64,000 bases of DNA from JBGTSJ01 sp041940305 (GTDB lineage Bacteria > Planctomycetota > Planctomycetia > Planctomycetales > Planctomycetaceae): assembly GCA_041940305.1 (NCBI GenBank), contig JBGTSJ010000014.1, positions 124,001-188,000 of the forward strand, in the 5' to 3' direction. Below, in pieces: positions 35,401-44,557 of the stretch (position 1 is its first letter; the number at the start of each line of letters is the position of its first letter). The notes beneath the pieces were generated by a model. That model worked only from the letters and a program-made list of their open reading frames with translations. It ran no database searches and had not been told where the DNA came from. Made by a program: the position numbers and the translations under genes.

Positions 35401-38400
35401 ATGCGACCGATACTTCGAGTGTGCGGCTTCCTTCTGGCTCAGTGGGCGGCCTGCAGCGGCGCGGCGGACCTGCCGCAGGTTCCCGATGGGTTCACTATCG
35501 AACTCGTCGCCGGATCTGACCTCGTTCAGCATCCGATGATGGGCTGCTTCGATGAGCGCGGACGGCTGTTTGTCTGCGAGAGTGCCGGGACCAACCGCCC
35601 CGCTTCGGAACTGATCGCCGACCCGCAGGATTCCATCCGCCTGCTCGAAGATACCGACGGCGACGGCGTCTTCGACAAGTCCACGGTCTTCGCCGACAAG
35701 CTCGTCTTTCCGCAGGGATGCCTGTGGTATCGCGGCGCCCTCTACACCTGCAGCTCGCCTTACCTGTGGAAGCTGGAAGACACCGACGACGACGGCGTGT
35801 GCGACAAACGGACCGTGCTGGTCAAGTCGTTCGGGTTCAGCGGCAACGCGGCCGATATCCACGGGCCGTTTCTCTCACCCGACGGCCGGCTTTACTGGTG
35901 CGACGGACGGCACGGCCATGAGATCCGCGACCTCGGCGACGGCGAGTTCGGCGGGGAGGACGACGTGACCGAGATCCCCCCCAACCCCGAGCCCGGCTTG
36001 CCCAATCCCGAAGGTTCGCTGCTCACCAGGGGGAAAGCCGCCCGCATTTTCTCCTGCCGCCCCGACGGCTCCGATGTCCGCGTCCTCTGCGGCGGCGGCA
36101 TGGACAACCCGGTCGAGGTGGACTTCTGGGAGACCGGAGAGTGCATCGGGACGGTCAACCTGTTCTACGGGACGCCGCGCGGCGACTGTCTCGTCCACTG
36201 GGTCGAAGGGGGCGTCTACCCGCGCTACGACCAGCAGGACTCCATCGCCGAGTTCAAATCCACCGGCGACCTGCTGCCCGAGGTCTACAACTACGGCCAC
36301 GTCGCCGTCAGCGGACTCACCCGCTACCGCAGCGACCAGTTCTTTGGCCCGCCGGACGAGTCGTCCAATCGAGGGGACTTCTTCGTCACGCAGTTCAACA
36401 CGCACAAGGTCGTCCACACTCGACTGGAGCGGCATGGCGCGACGTTTCGTCATGAGGAGACGACCGACTTCTTCGTCTCGGACGACCCTGACTGCCACCC
36501 CACCGACGTCATCGAAGACGCCGACGGCTCGCTGCTGGTCATCGACACCGGCGGCTGGTTCCGCATCGGCTGCCCGACGTCGCAGGTCGCCAAGCCCGAG
36601 ATTGCGGGGGCGATCTACCGCATTCGCCGGAACGGGGCGCATTCCGTGGACGATCCGCGCGGCCTGCGGATCGCCTGGGACGAGTTGCCCTCCCGGCCGC
36701 AGCATTTTTTGACGCTGCTGGGAGACGCTCGTCCTGCTGTGCGCAGCCGTGCCATCGAGGAAATGTCGGCCGCGATCAGCAATCAGAGTCTCGACGAATC
36801 GTCCGTGCTCAGCCTGGTGTTTTCGGTGAAGGACGACGACCAGCATTGCAACCTGCTGTGGGCGCTGGCCCGGACGCCGTTTGCCAACGGGCCAGTGTCG
36901 CAGTACTGCGAATACGGGAACACAGCACGCCAGTTGATGACTGCCTTTCACGTGGCGGGCACGGTCCGGGCGATCAACGCCGGGTTTGGAATTCAAGGGG
37001 GCGTGCAGGACGACGACCTCGCGCTCTGTCGCGCTGCGCTCGACGCGACGTGGCAGTACCACCTTGTGGACGACCGCCCGGCGCTGATTGAAAGCACCGT
37101 CGGCAGCGTACTGCGGCTGCTTGAGTCGGAGAAGCTGGACCGGACGACGGAGCATGCGGCCATCCACTGCGTCATCCAGCTCAACCGGCCGGACGTGACG
37201 TCCGAACTGTTGACGCACGACTCGCCTCGCGTTCGCCGTGGAGCCTTGATCGCACTCGACCAGATGGACGGCGGCGACCTCACCCGCGAACAGGTGCTGC
37301 CTCTGCTCGAGACCAACGACCCGGCCCTGCAGAAGACCGTCCTGGACGTCATCAGCCGCCGCGAGGGCTGGGCCTCGGAAACGACGTCGCTGCTGGGAGC
37401 ATGGCTGGAAGACGACCTGACGGACGACCGCGCGCAGGTCGTTCGCACGTTCCTGGCGGCACAGGTGCGAGATCCTTCGGTCCAGGAATTGATCGCCGCC
37501 AGGGTGTCGGACGCGGGCGCTCCGGCAGAGACGCGCAATTTGCTGCTGGAAGTCATGCAGTCCGCGACATCGCAGCTCGATGAATTGCCGGACAGCTGGA
37601 CGGGCGCGGTCAGTGCGTTGTTGGAGCAGGAAGATGAGGTTGCGCGTCAGGCGGCGATGCGCGTCGTGCAGGCGTTCGATGCGGACCAGTTTGATGAGGC
37701 ACTGGCCGCGGTCGCGAACGACGAACGACAGCCTCCGGCGCTGCGTGTCGAAGCGCTGACGACGATGGCGACGCGGCTCCCCGGCTTGTCCGACGACAAT
37801 TTCACATTACTGGAGGCGCAACTCGTCTCCGCTCTTGATCCGCTCGACAAACTCGCGGCCGCCCGCGCGCTGGCGGCGGCGCCGTTGTCGCCGGAGCAAC
37901 TGGCGGCCTGTGCGATCCGCTTCGATGACGCCGGCCCGCTCGCGGCTTCGGCTCTGCTGGAGGCATTTACGGCATCGAAACAGCCGGAGGCGATCCGCGT
38001 GCTCATCGAGGGGCTGGGAAGCGACCCGGCCGCACTGGATACCGTCCCGCCGCAGGAACTCGCGCGCTTCCTCCGCGACGTCCCGGAAGACCTCCGACAG
38101 CCGGCCGGAGAGCTGCTCGCGAAACTCTCGATCGACACGGCCGCGCAACAGGCGAAGCTGGAAAGCCTCGCCCACCTGCAGGACGGCGGCGATCCCGGCC
38201 GCGGCCGTTACGTCTTCACCGGCCAGACGGCCGCCTGCAATCGCTGCCACCGCGTCGGCAACGACGGCTCGCAGATCGGCCCCGATCTGACGAAGATCGC
38301 CGCCATCCGCCAGCCGCGCGACCTGCTCGAAGCGATCGTCCTGCCGAGCGCGAGCTTCGCCCGCGGCTATCGGCCGTACAACGTGCTCACGGTCGACGGC

Positions 38401-38604
38401 CGGGTGCACAGCGGCATCATTCCCCGCGAGACAGCGGACGAGATCGTCCTGCAGACCACCGACCTCCGCGAAATCCGCATCCGCCGCGCCGACATCGACG
38501 AGCTGCAGGAAAGCGACACCTCCATCATGCCCCAGGGACTCGAAACACGCCTCTCGGAAGAAGAACTCCGCGACCTGCTGGCGTATCTGCAGACGCTAAA
38601 GTAG
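35401..38604 (+). CDS. PVC-type heme-binding CxxCH membrane-bound dehydrogenase-like protein
   Basis: This 1067-residue exported protein has a signal peptide at residues 1-21. Residues 25-430 form the planctomycete/verrucomicrobial membrane-bound-dehydrogenase propeller domain (PDGFTIELVAGSDLVQHPMM, then GRLFVCESAGTN and LLVIDTGGWFRIGCPTSQVA). The middle 430-920 is HEAT-like helical repeats (RVRRGALIALDQMDGGDL, for example). A single heme c site CNRCH lies at residues 946-950 in TAACNRCHRVGNDGSQIGPD, followed by a conserved C-terminal region SFARGYRPYNVLTVDGRV. It is thought to be a periplasmic sugar or alcohol dehydrogenase-type protein. Start is ATG at 35401. Confidence 0.93.
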   Translation: MRPILRVCGFLLAQWAACSGAADLPQVPDGFTIELVAGSDLVQHPMMGCFDERGRLFVCESAGTNRPASELIADPQDSIRLLEDTDGDGVFDKSTVFADKLVFPQGCLWYRGALYTCSSPYLWKLEDTDDDGVCDKRTVLVKSFGFSGNAADIHGPFLSPDGRLYWCDGRHGHEIRDLGDGEFGGEDDVTEIPPNPEPGLPNPEGSLLTRGKAARIFSCRPDGSDVRVLCGGGMDNPVEVDFWETGECIGTVNLFYGTPRGDCLVHWVEGGVYPRYDQQDSIAEFKSTGDLLPEVYNYGHVAVSGLTRYRSDQFFGPPDESSNRGDFFVTQFNTHKVVHTRLERHGATFRHEETTDFFVSDDPDCHPTDVIEDADGSLLVIDTGGWFRIGCPTSQVAKPEIAGAIYRIRRNGAHSVDDPRGLRIAWDELPSRPQHFLTLLGDARPAVRSRAIEEMSAAISNQSLDESSVLSLVFSVKDDDQHCNLLWALARTPFANGPVSQYCEYGNTARQLMTAFHVAGTVRAINAGFGIQGGVQDDDLALCRAALDATWQYHLVDDRPALIESTVGSVLRLLESEKLDRTTEHAAIHCVIQLNRPDVTSELLTHDSPRVRRGALIALDQMDGGDLTREQVLPLLETNDPALQKTVLDVISRREGWASETTSLLGAWLEDDLTDDRAQVVRTFLAAQVRDPSVQELIAARVSDAGAPAETRNLLLEVMQSATSQLDELPDSWTGAVSALLEQEDEVARQAAMRVVQAFDADQFDEALAAVANDERQPPALRVEALTTMATRLPGLSDDNFTLLEAQLVSALDPLDKLAAARALAAAPLSPEQLAACAIRFDDAGPLAASALLEAFTASKQPEAIRVLIEGLGSDPAALDTVPPQELARFLRDVPEDLRQPAGELLAKLSIDTAAQQAKLESLAHLQDGGDPGRGRYVFTGQTAACNRCHRVGNDGSQIGPDLTKIAAIRQPRDLLEAIVLPSASFARGYRPYNVLTVDGRVHSGIIPRETADEIVLQTTDLREIRIRRADIDELQESDTSIMPQGLETRLSEEELRDLLAYLQTLK

Positions 38605-38682
38605 AGCATGGGAAGAGCGCAAGGTCATCTTGCGCGCATGCCAAGTCGGTGTACCCGCACGTCCGCACTCATCGAGCATATA

Positions 38683-38860
38683 ACCACGGAATACACGGAA
38701 TGAACGGAATTGAGACATCGCCGATTCACCCGGACGCAGTCCCGTTGAGGAGGTTGATCGTGCCTTTCTTTCGGCTCACAGGCGGCGGCCCGCACTTGAC
38801 CGGCTTGGCCGAGCGGCGTCGCGCGTTGTCAGGTTCCGTGTTTTCCGTGTGTTCCGTGGT
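38683..38860. repeat. Periodic inverted repeat CCACGGAATACACGGAA, copy 7
   Basis: The left arm (38683-38710) ACCACGGAATACACGGAATG then AACGGAAT and the right arm (38833-38860) TTCCGTGTTTTCCGTGTGTT then CCGTGGTT are near-complementary with 9-base periodicity. This is the same family as copy 3 (shared CCACGGAATACACGGAA). The right arm ends 8 bp before the TTG start of uppP, so it occupies the usual ribosome-binding position. Confidence 0.85.
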
Positions 38861-38868
38861 TCCTTGAC

Positions 38869-39636
38869 TTGGACTATCTGACCGCCATTCTGCTCGGCGC
38901 CCTGCAGGGCGTGGCCGAGTTCCTGCCGATCAGCTCGTCGGGGCACCTCGTCATTGCCGAGGCGCTGCTGGGCGGGCACGGAGAGAACATCGAGCTGAAC
39001 GTGGCGCTGCACGTCGGGACGCTGCTCTCGATCCTCGTCGTCTATCGCCGCGATGTGCTGCCGGCGGTCCGCAATCCGCGCCTGGTCAGCGCGGTCGTCG
39101 TCGCGACTCTGCCGATCGTGCTGGTCGGCCTGTTCGCCAAGGATGCGATTGATCGGGTGTTCGATGCACCGATCGTGGCCGGATTCGGACTGTTGATCAC
39201 GTCGCTGCTGATGGCCTGCGCGCGACTCGTCGAGCGCGGATCGACGGCGATCGAGCAGACCTCGTGGCGGCAGGCGCTGGCCGTCGGAGCGTGTCAGGCC
39301 GTGGCGGTGCTGCCGGGCGTTTCGCGATCGGGGAGCACAATCTTCGGAGGGCTGACCGCCGGACTGACGCGCCAGGCCGCGGCGAACTTCTCATTCTATA
39401 TCGCTGTGCCTGCCATCCTGGGGGCCGCCGTGCTGCACGCGAAAGACCTTTTCGAGCAGGGACCGGGCGACGTCGCCGCCGGTCCGCTGCTGGCGGGAAC
39501 CGCAACCGCCTTCATTGTCGGCGTCGCCGCACTCAAGGCCCTCCTCTCGCTCGTGACGCGCCAGAAACTGCACTGGTTCGCGTGGTACACTGCGGCCCTG
39601 GGCGTTACGACAATCGTCTGGCAACTCGCGAAGTAG
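38869..39636 (+). CDS. uppP: Undecaprenyl-diphosphate phosphatase
   Basis: This 255-residue integral membrane enzyme removes a phosphate from undecaprenyl diphosphate, recycling the lipid carrier for peptidoglycan and other wall polymers. It has the BacA/UppP signatures LQGVAEFLPISSSGHLVIAE near the start and LPGVSRSGSTIFGGLTAG in the later third. About eight hydrophobic segments are visible. The start appears to be TTG at 38869, since the N-terminus then matches the family; no Shine-Dalgarno is evident because a repeat arm occupies that space. No wall-synthesis partner is adjacent. Confidence 0.92.
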   Translation: MDYLTAILLGALQGVAEFLPISSSGHLVIAEALLGGHGENIELNVALHVGTLLSILVVYRRDVLPAVRNPRLVSAVVVATLPIVLVGLFAKDAIDRVFDAPIVAGFGLLITSLLMACARLVERGSTAIEQTSWRQALAVGACQAVAVLPGVSRSGSTIFGGLTAGLTRQAAANFSFYIAVPAILGAAVLHAKDLFEQGPGDVAAGPLLAGTATAFIVGVAALKALLSLVTRQKLHWFAWYTAALGVTTIVWQLAK

Positions 39637-39659
39637 ACCCTCGCTCCGCCCAAAGTAGT

Positions 39660-39752
39660 CCACTCGCTCCGCGAGTGGAGCGAGACGACTCTCGATAACG
39701 GAACACCCTTCGACAAACGGACGCCAAGCTGAGCGACTCGCGGAGCGAGTCG
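39660..39752. repeat. Pair of complementary 7-bp stem hairpins (CACTCGC / GACTCGC)
   Basis: 39660-39676 is CACTCGC-TCC-GCGAGTG and 39736-39752 is GACTCGC-GGA-GCGAGTC, each a 7-bp stem with a 3-base loop. The two loops are complementary to one another and the arms can also pair between hairpins, so they can form an alternative long structure. They fill the 133-bp gap between uppP and the AIG2-like gene. Confidence 0.75.
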
Positions 39753-39769
39753 CCTACTCAGGGGCAGAC

Positions 39770-40168
39770 ATGTCCACGCTGATCTTCGTCTACGGCACGC
39801 TGATGCGAGGTGACTGCCGGCACAGCGCGCTCTCCGGTCAGGAATTCTTCGGCGAAGCGCGGACGGTCGCGTCCTATCGGATGTACGACGTCGGTACGTA
39901 TCCGGCCCTCATCGAGGACGCGCATGGGCTCGAGATCGAGGGGGAGGTGTGGCGCGTCGATAGCGCCTGCCGGGCGCGGCTCGACGCCGTCGAAGGGGTG
40001 GACGAAGGACTCTACGCCCGCCGCCCGATCCGCCTGCAGCCCCCCTTCGACGCCTCATCCGTGGAAGCTTACTTCTATCGGCACAGCACGAGCGGCCTGC
40101 GCGACTGCGGCGCGCGCTGGCACGGCCGCTCGCGCGGCTCGGTCTGGAACGGCGGCCCGCCGGAGTAG
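39770..40168 (+). CDS. Gamma-glutamylcyclotransferase-like (AIG2-type) protein
   Basis: This 132-residue small cytosolic protein has the AIG2/GGCT fold. The YGTLMRG motif at residues 8-14 is the substrate-binding loop. GTYPALIEDAHGLEIEGEVW and RLDAVEGVDEGLY (the VEG motif with a Glu in the active site) follow, as in gamma-glutamylamine cyclotransferases. The last residues (SRGSVWNGGPPE) look unstructured. The precise substrate is unknown. Confidence 0.85.
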   Translation: MSTLIFVYGTLMRGDCRHSALSGQEFFGEARTVASYRMYDVGTYPALIEDAHGLEIEGEVWRVDSACRARLDAVEGVDEGLYARRPIRLQPPFDASSVEAYFYRHSTSGLRDCGARWHGRSRGSVWNGGPPE

Positions 40169-40212
40169 CATCGCTGGACTACGGGCCTCAGCCTGCTCTA
40201 CTTCCGCTCTGC

Positions 40213-40779
40213 TTACCAGCAGCAGCCCGGTCCGTACCCGCCGTAGTACACGGCGCTCGGTCCGTAGTAGCTGCCGTACACTCCCTGGTAGTACGCCGGA
40301 TGCGCGGCGTAATAGGCGGGCGTGTACACGGTCGGAGCGTAGACCGCCGGAGCATACACCGCGGGCGTGTAGGCCGAGATGTACGGCGTCCCGTAGTACG
40401 CGCCGTACACGCCGACATAGGCCGGACGGTAAGCCGAGTAGTACCCGAAGCCGTAAGGCCGGTAGAAGCCCGAGTAGTAATACGAACGGTAGCTCAGCGG
40501 CGCGTAACCGACTCCGTAGTAGTTGTCGAACGGGCCGCCCCAGTAGGACCCCGCGCCCCAGTACGGTCCGCCGCCCCAATACCCGCCGTAGTAGCCGTAA
40601 TGGCGGAAGTGCCGATGCCGCCAGCCGACGAGCGTCGCGCTGGTGCTGTCGTCCCCGGCCTCCACCGTGCGGACGGCCGGCGTCACCTTGAGTGGTTCGG
40701 CCGCGGAAAGCGGAGTCGTCTGCAGGGCCGCAACGAGCACGAGGCAGCCCACCATCATCGTCGTCATGCGAATCGTCAT
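40213..40779 (-). CDS. Tyr/Gly-rich exported protein
   Basis: This 188-residue protein starts at MTIRMTTMMVGCLVLVAALQ (ATG at 40779 with AGGGGG upstream); the open frame runs on to 41397 only by chance. The signal peptide is residues 1-26. The mature part is very rich in Tyr, Gly and Ala, with degenerate repeats such as YYGGYWGGGPYWGAGSYWGG and YTPAVYAPAVYAPTVYTPAY, ending GYGPGCCW. It is likely a secreted structural protein of the envelope, cross-linked via tyrosine or Cys. No family is recognised with certainty. Confidence 0.8.
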   Translation of the reverse strand: MTIRMTTMMVGCLVLVAALQTTPLSAAEPLKVTPAVRTVEAGDDSTSATLVGWRHRHFRHYGYYGGYWGGGPYWGAGSYWGGPFDNYYGVGYAPLSYRSYYYSGFYRPYGFGYYSAYRPAYVGVYGAYYGTPYISAYTPAVYAPAVYAPTVYTPAYYAAHPAYYQGVYGSYYGPSAVYYGGYGPGCCW

Positions 40780-41061
40780 GGAATCATCCCCCTGAGTGCC
40801 CGGCCGAACCGTTGCGCACCTGTTTCCCCTGGAAACGACGCTCCATCTTCGCTCGCCCCCTCCTCCTACGGGCCGGAGTTGATCGTACGGCGCTCCCTCG
40901 ACTGTCGTCAAGCGGGGGAATCTGGGTGGATTGCGACGCCGCGCCCCGATCTCCCGCCTGGCTTTCGCGCGGGATGCGACGTGGGTAACATCGCGGGTCC
41001 GGCCAACCGGATGCCGGCCACCGTGCGCATCCGGCCCCCACTCGCATTGGCTCGCAACCGG

Positions 41062-42108
41062 ATGATCATCATGTTCCGACCTCGTCTGCTTCTCGTCGCT
41101 GCCCTGGTCCTCGCCTGCGGATCCGCGGGGTGGACCTTCTACAAGGAGGCGCTCGTCGGCGAGTCGATGGGGGAAGCGGCGAATGCCTTCATCGCCACGC
41201 TCGATAACGAACAGAAGCAGACGGTCGTCCTCGCCTACGATGTGCCGCAGCGGGTCGACTGGCACTTCATCCCCAAGGAGGAGCGGAAGGGACTGCAGAT
41301 TCGCCACATGAGCGAACCGCAGCGGAAGGCGGCCCATGCCCTCTTGCAGACGGCCCTTAGCGAGGCGGGCTACGACAAGGCGCAGCAGATCATGCATCTG
41401 GAGGCCCTGCTGAACGAACTCGAGGCCGGCGGCGGGCGGTTCCTTCGCGACCCCGAGCGCTACTACTTCACGATCTTCGGCGATCCCGCATCATCGGCCC
41501 GCTGGGGACTGAGCGTCGAGGGGCATCACCTGTCGCTGAACTTCGTGGTCGAGGGAGGCGAGGTGATCTCCTCCACGCCGCAGGTGCTGTGCGCCAACCC
41601 CGCCGTCGTCAAGAACGAGAATGAAGTGGGCGTGAAGGTCGGCACGCGCGTGCTGGCGGATGAGGAACAGTTGGCCTTCGACCTCGTGAACGCCTTGAGC
41701 GACGAGCAGCAGCAGACCGCCATCTTCGCCGAGACGGCCCTGCAGGAGGTTCGCGATCCGGGCAGCCCGCAGCCGCCGCAGGACGCGCCGATCGGACTGG
41801 CGGCCGCGAAGATGAACGACCAGCAGGGACAACTGCTCCGCAAGCTCATCGAGACCTATACCGGCGCCATGCCCGCGCCGGTCGCCGAGGCGCGGCTGGC
41901 GGCGATCGATGAGGCCGGCATGGACGGCGTCCACTTCGCCTGGGCCGGCGCGACCGAGCCGGGCATCGGCCACTACTACCGCATTCAGGGGCCGACGTTC
42001 CTGGTCGAGTTCGTCAACACGCAGCCCGACGCCGCCGGCAACATCGCCAACCACATCCACACCGTCTGGCGCGACATGCGCGGGGACTTCGGCATCCCGG
42101 TGGAGTGA
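41062..42108 (+). CDS. DUF3500-type exported protein
   Basis: This 348-residue protein starts at MIIMFRPRLLLVAALVLACG (ATG 41062 or 41071; both plausible and no strong ribosome site separates them). It has a signal peptide or anchor. The mature region has DVPQRVDWHFIPKEERKGLQ, MHLEALLNELEAGGGRFLRD, RYYFTIFGDPASSARWGLSV and GHHLSLNFVVEGGEVISSTP, with TFLVEFVNTQPDAAGNIANH near the end. These match the DUF3500 family, which is unassigned. It is upstream of the metallo-hydrolase gene; a possible link is unknown. Confidence 0.85.
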   Translation: MIIMFRPRLLLVAALVLACGSAGWTFYKEALVGESMGEAANAFIATLDNEQKQTVVLAYDVPQRVDWHFIPKEERKGLQIRHMSEPQRKAAHALLQTALSEAGYDKAQQIMHLEALLNELEAGGGRFLRDPERYYFTIFGDPASSARWGLSVEGHHLSLNFVVEGGEVISSTPQVLCANPAVVKNENEVGVKVGTRVLADEEQLAFDLVNALSDEQQQTAIFAETALQEVRDPGSPQPPQDAPIGLAAAKMNDQQGQLLRKLIETYTGAMPAPVAEARLAAIDEAGMDGVHFAWAGATEPGIGHYYRIQGPTFLVEFVNTQPDAAGNIANHIHTVWRDMRGDFGIPVE

Positions 42109-42166
42109 GTCCTGCATTCGACGGCGTTGATCGTCATTGCCCGGTCGTCTCATTGGAAACCGAATC

Positions 42167-43083
42167 ATGCGTCACGGTCGCTGGCTGATTGGCATCACAC
42201 TCGTGGCCCTGTGTCTCGGCGGTCTCGCCAGCGGGCGATTCGCACCGACGGAGACCACGATCCACGAGCTCGCGCCCGGCGTGTTCTTCCGGAAGGCGCA
42301 GACCGAGCCGGTGTTCATCGGCTGCAACCAGGGCTGGATCATCTTCGACGACTTCGTCCTCGTGGTGGATGCCAACTTCCCCAACCAGGCGGACGAGGTC
42401 ATCAGCATCATCCGCAACAGACGGACAAGCCGATCCGCTACGTGTTCGACACGCACTACCACGGCGACCATGCCGATGGGAACCAGCGCTTCACGGCGAT
42501 CGGCGCCATCGCGGTCGCCAACGAGCACAGCAAGGAGCTGTTCGAAACCAAGGGGATCGCCGGTTTCCGGCAGTCGCAGGTCTCGCGGGCGGACGAGTAC
42601 GGCGAGCTGAGCTACGAGGAGCCGTCGCTGTACTTCCCGGGGAAGCTCGTCATCGACGACGGCACGCAGCGGGTCGAGCTGCTGCACTTCGGCCATGCGC
42701 ACACCGCGGGCGACGCGGTGGCCTGGCTCCCCGAGCACGGCATCCTGTTCACCGGCGATGCGTGCGTGAACGGCGCCTTCAACTACACCGGCGACAGCGA
42801 CACCGCCAGCTGGATCGCCGCCCTCACCCAGATGCAGAAGCTCCCCGTCAAGACGATCGCTCCCGGCCACGGCGAACTGGCCGACGCGGAGTTGCTGGAG
42901 ACGCAGAAACGCTACTTCGTCGAACTCCGCGAAGCGGTCCAGCAGGGGATCGACGCCGGCAAGTCGCTGGATGAAATCAAGGCCGGCATCGCACTGCCGT
43001 GGTACCAGGAGTGGACGGGGAAGGACGTCAAAGAAAACACCGAGAATATTGAGCACGTCTACTCCGAACTCACCGGCGGCTGA
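42167..43083 (+). pseudogene. MBL-fold metallo-hydrolase, frameshifted
   Basis: The reading frame starting at MRHGRWLIGITLVALCLGG (42167) has a signal peptide, then HELAPGVFFRKAQTEPVFIG and WIIFDDFVLVVDANFPN. It loses frame near 42418 after IISIIRN-like IRN. The protein continues in the next frame as TDKPIRYVFDTHYHGDHADG with the metal motif HYHGDH, HFGHAHTAGD, LFTGDACVNG and APGHGEL. A single missing base, probably a C in AACCAGACGG, would restore it. It could be an authentic pseudogene, an assembly error or programmed shift. The intact form would be a periplasmic zinc beta-lactamase-fold hydrolase. Confidence 0.85.
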
Positions 43084-43099
43084 GTGTGTCTACAGGTTC

Positions 43100-43267
43100 A
43101 ACACAGAGGCACTGAGGAGTACGGAGAGGGAGCCGAACCCCTAGAGACGGTCACATTGAGTGACCCGTCCGACTGCCGCTCATCCCTCCGGCCGCATGCC
43201 TGCAGTTTGTCTGCATTCCCACTAAACTCAGTGCGATCTCTGTGCCTCCTCAGTGTCTCTGCGGTGA
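43100..43267. repeat. Periodic inverted repeat, copy 8
   Basis: The left arm (43100-43130) ACACAGAGGCACTGAGGAGT then ACGGAGAGG and the right arm (43225-43267) AACTCAGTGCGATCTCTGTG then CCTCCTCAGTGTCTCTGCGG pair in part with 8-9 base period. It lies in the gap between the metallo-hydrolase and argG, with the argG GTG start 42 bp after its end. Confidence 0.65.
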
Positions 43268-43308
43268 GTTCTCTGGAGCGGGCATCCCCGGTTTGAAAGT
43301 GAAGTCTC

Positions 43309-44526
43309 GTGCCTGAGAAAGCAGTTCTGGCCTACAGCGGCGGTCTGGATACATCGGTCCTTGTCGGCTGGCTGATGGACGAGGGTTACGAAGTCCACTG
43401 CCTGTACGTGGATCTCGGCCAGCCCTGCGAAGACCGCGCGGCGATCCTGGAGAAGGCCCGCAAGATCGGCGCGGCCTCGTCCGAGATCGTCGACGTGCAG
43501 GAAGAACTCTGCCGCGACTTCGCCTTCCCCGTCATGCAGTGGCAGGCCAAGTACGAGAACATCTACCTGTTGGGGACGTCCATCGCCCGCCCCCTTATCG
43601 CCAAGGCCTGCCTGCAGCGGGCCCGCGAGGTCGGCGCCAAGGCGTTCGCCCATGGCGCCACCGGCAAGGGGAACGACCAGTGCCGGTTCCAGCTCGCCGC
43701 CGACGCCCTCGACCCGTCCGTCAAGATCATCGCTCCGTGGCGGATCGAGAAGTTCCGCCGGCAGTTCCCCGGCCGCACGGAGATGCTCGCCTACTGCGAA
43801 CAGAAGAACATTCCGGTCAAGGCGACCGCCGCCAAACCCTATTCCAGCGACGAGAACTGCCTGCACATCAGCTACGAGGCCGGCAAGCTGGAAGACCCGA
43901 CTGTCGACGGGCAGACGATCATCGACTTCGGCATGACGGTCTCCCCCAAAGAAGCCCCCGATGCCGAGCAGTCCGTCACGATCGGCTTCGAGTCCGGCGT
44001 CCCGGTGAGCGTCAACGGCAAGCGGCTCTCCGCCTTCGAGATCGTGACCACGCTCAACGAGATCGGCGGGCGCAACGGCGTCGGCCGGATTGATATTGTC
44101 GAGAACCGCTTCGTCGGCATGAAGAGCCGCGGCGTGTACGAAGCCCCCGGCATGACGCTCCTCTACGCCGCCCACCAGGCCGTCGAGCAGCTCACGCTCG
44201 ACCGCGACCTCACGCACCTCCGCGACCGCCTCGCCCCCGAAGTCGCCGAAATGGTGTACTACGGGTTCTGGTACTGCGCGAAGATGGACGCCCTGATGGC
44301 GTTCCTCCGCGAGACCGAGAAACCCGTCTCCGGCGAAGTAACGCTCACGCTCTACAAGGGCAACATCCGCGTCAGCAGCCGCACGTCGCCGAACAGCCTG
44401 TACGACGAAGCCATCGCCTCGATGGAGGGGGGGGGCTCCTACAACCAGACCGACGCGGAAGGCTTCCTGCGGATCACCGGCCTGCCGTTGCGGGTGCAGG
44501 GGGGCGCGCGCAAACGCGCATACTGA
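43309..44526 (+). CDS. argG: Argininosuccinate synthase
   Basis: This 405-residue cytosolic enzyme of arginine synthesis couples citrulline and aspartate using ATP. The N-terminal ATP-loop is LAYSGGLDTSVLVGWLMDEG, followed by YLLGTSIARPLIAKACLQRA, GATGKGNDQCRFQLAADA and EKFRRQFPGRTEMLAYCEQK. The binding residues KPYSSDENCLHISYEAGKLE fit the standard ArgG. Length matches the family. The start codon is GTG at 43309. No other arginine genes are adjacent. Confidence 0.97.
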   Translation: MPEKAVLAYSGGLDTSVLVGWLMDEGYEVHCLYVDLGQPCEDRAAILEKARKIGAASSEIVDVQEELCRDFAFPVMQWQAKYENIYLLGTSIARPLIAKACLQRAREVGAKAFAHGATGKGNDQCRFQLAADALDPSVKIIAPWRIEKFRRQFPGRTEMLAYCEQKNIPVKATAAKPYSSDENCLHISYEAGKLEDPTVDGQTIIDFGMTVSPKEAPDAEQSVTIGFESGVPVSVNGKRLSAFEIVTTLNEIGGRNGVGRIDIVENRFVGMKSRGVYEAPGMTLLYAAHQAVEQLTLDRDLTHLRDRLAPEVAEMVYYGFWYCAKMDALMAFLRETEKPVSGEVTLTLYKGNIRVSSRTSPNSLYDEAIASMEGGGSYNQTDAEGFLRITGLPLRVQGGARKRAY

Positions 44527-44557
44527 TTCCAAGTGCGCCACGTGTGAGTTCGCTGCT

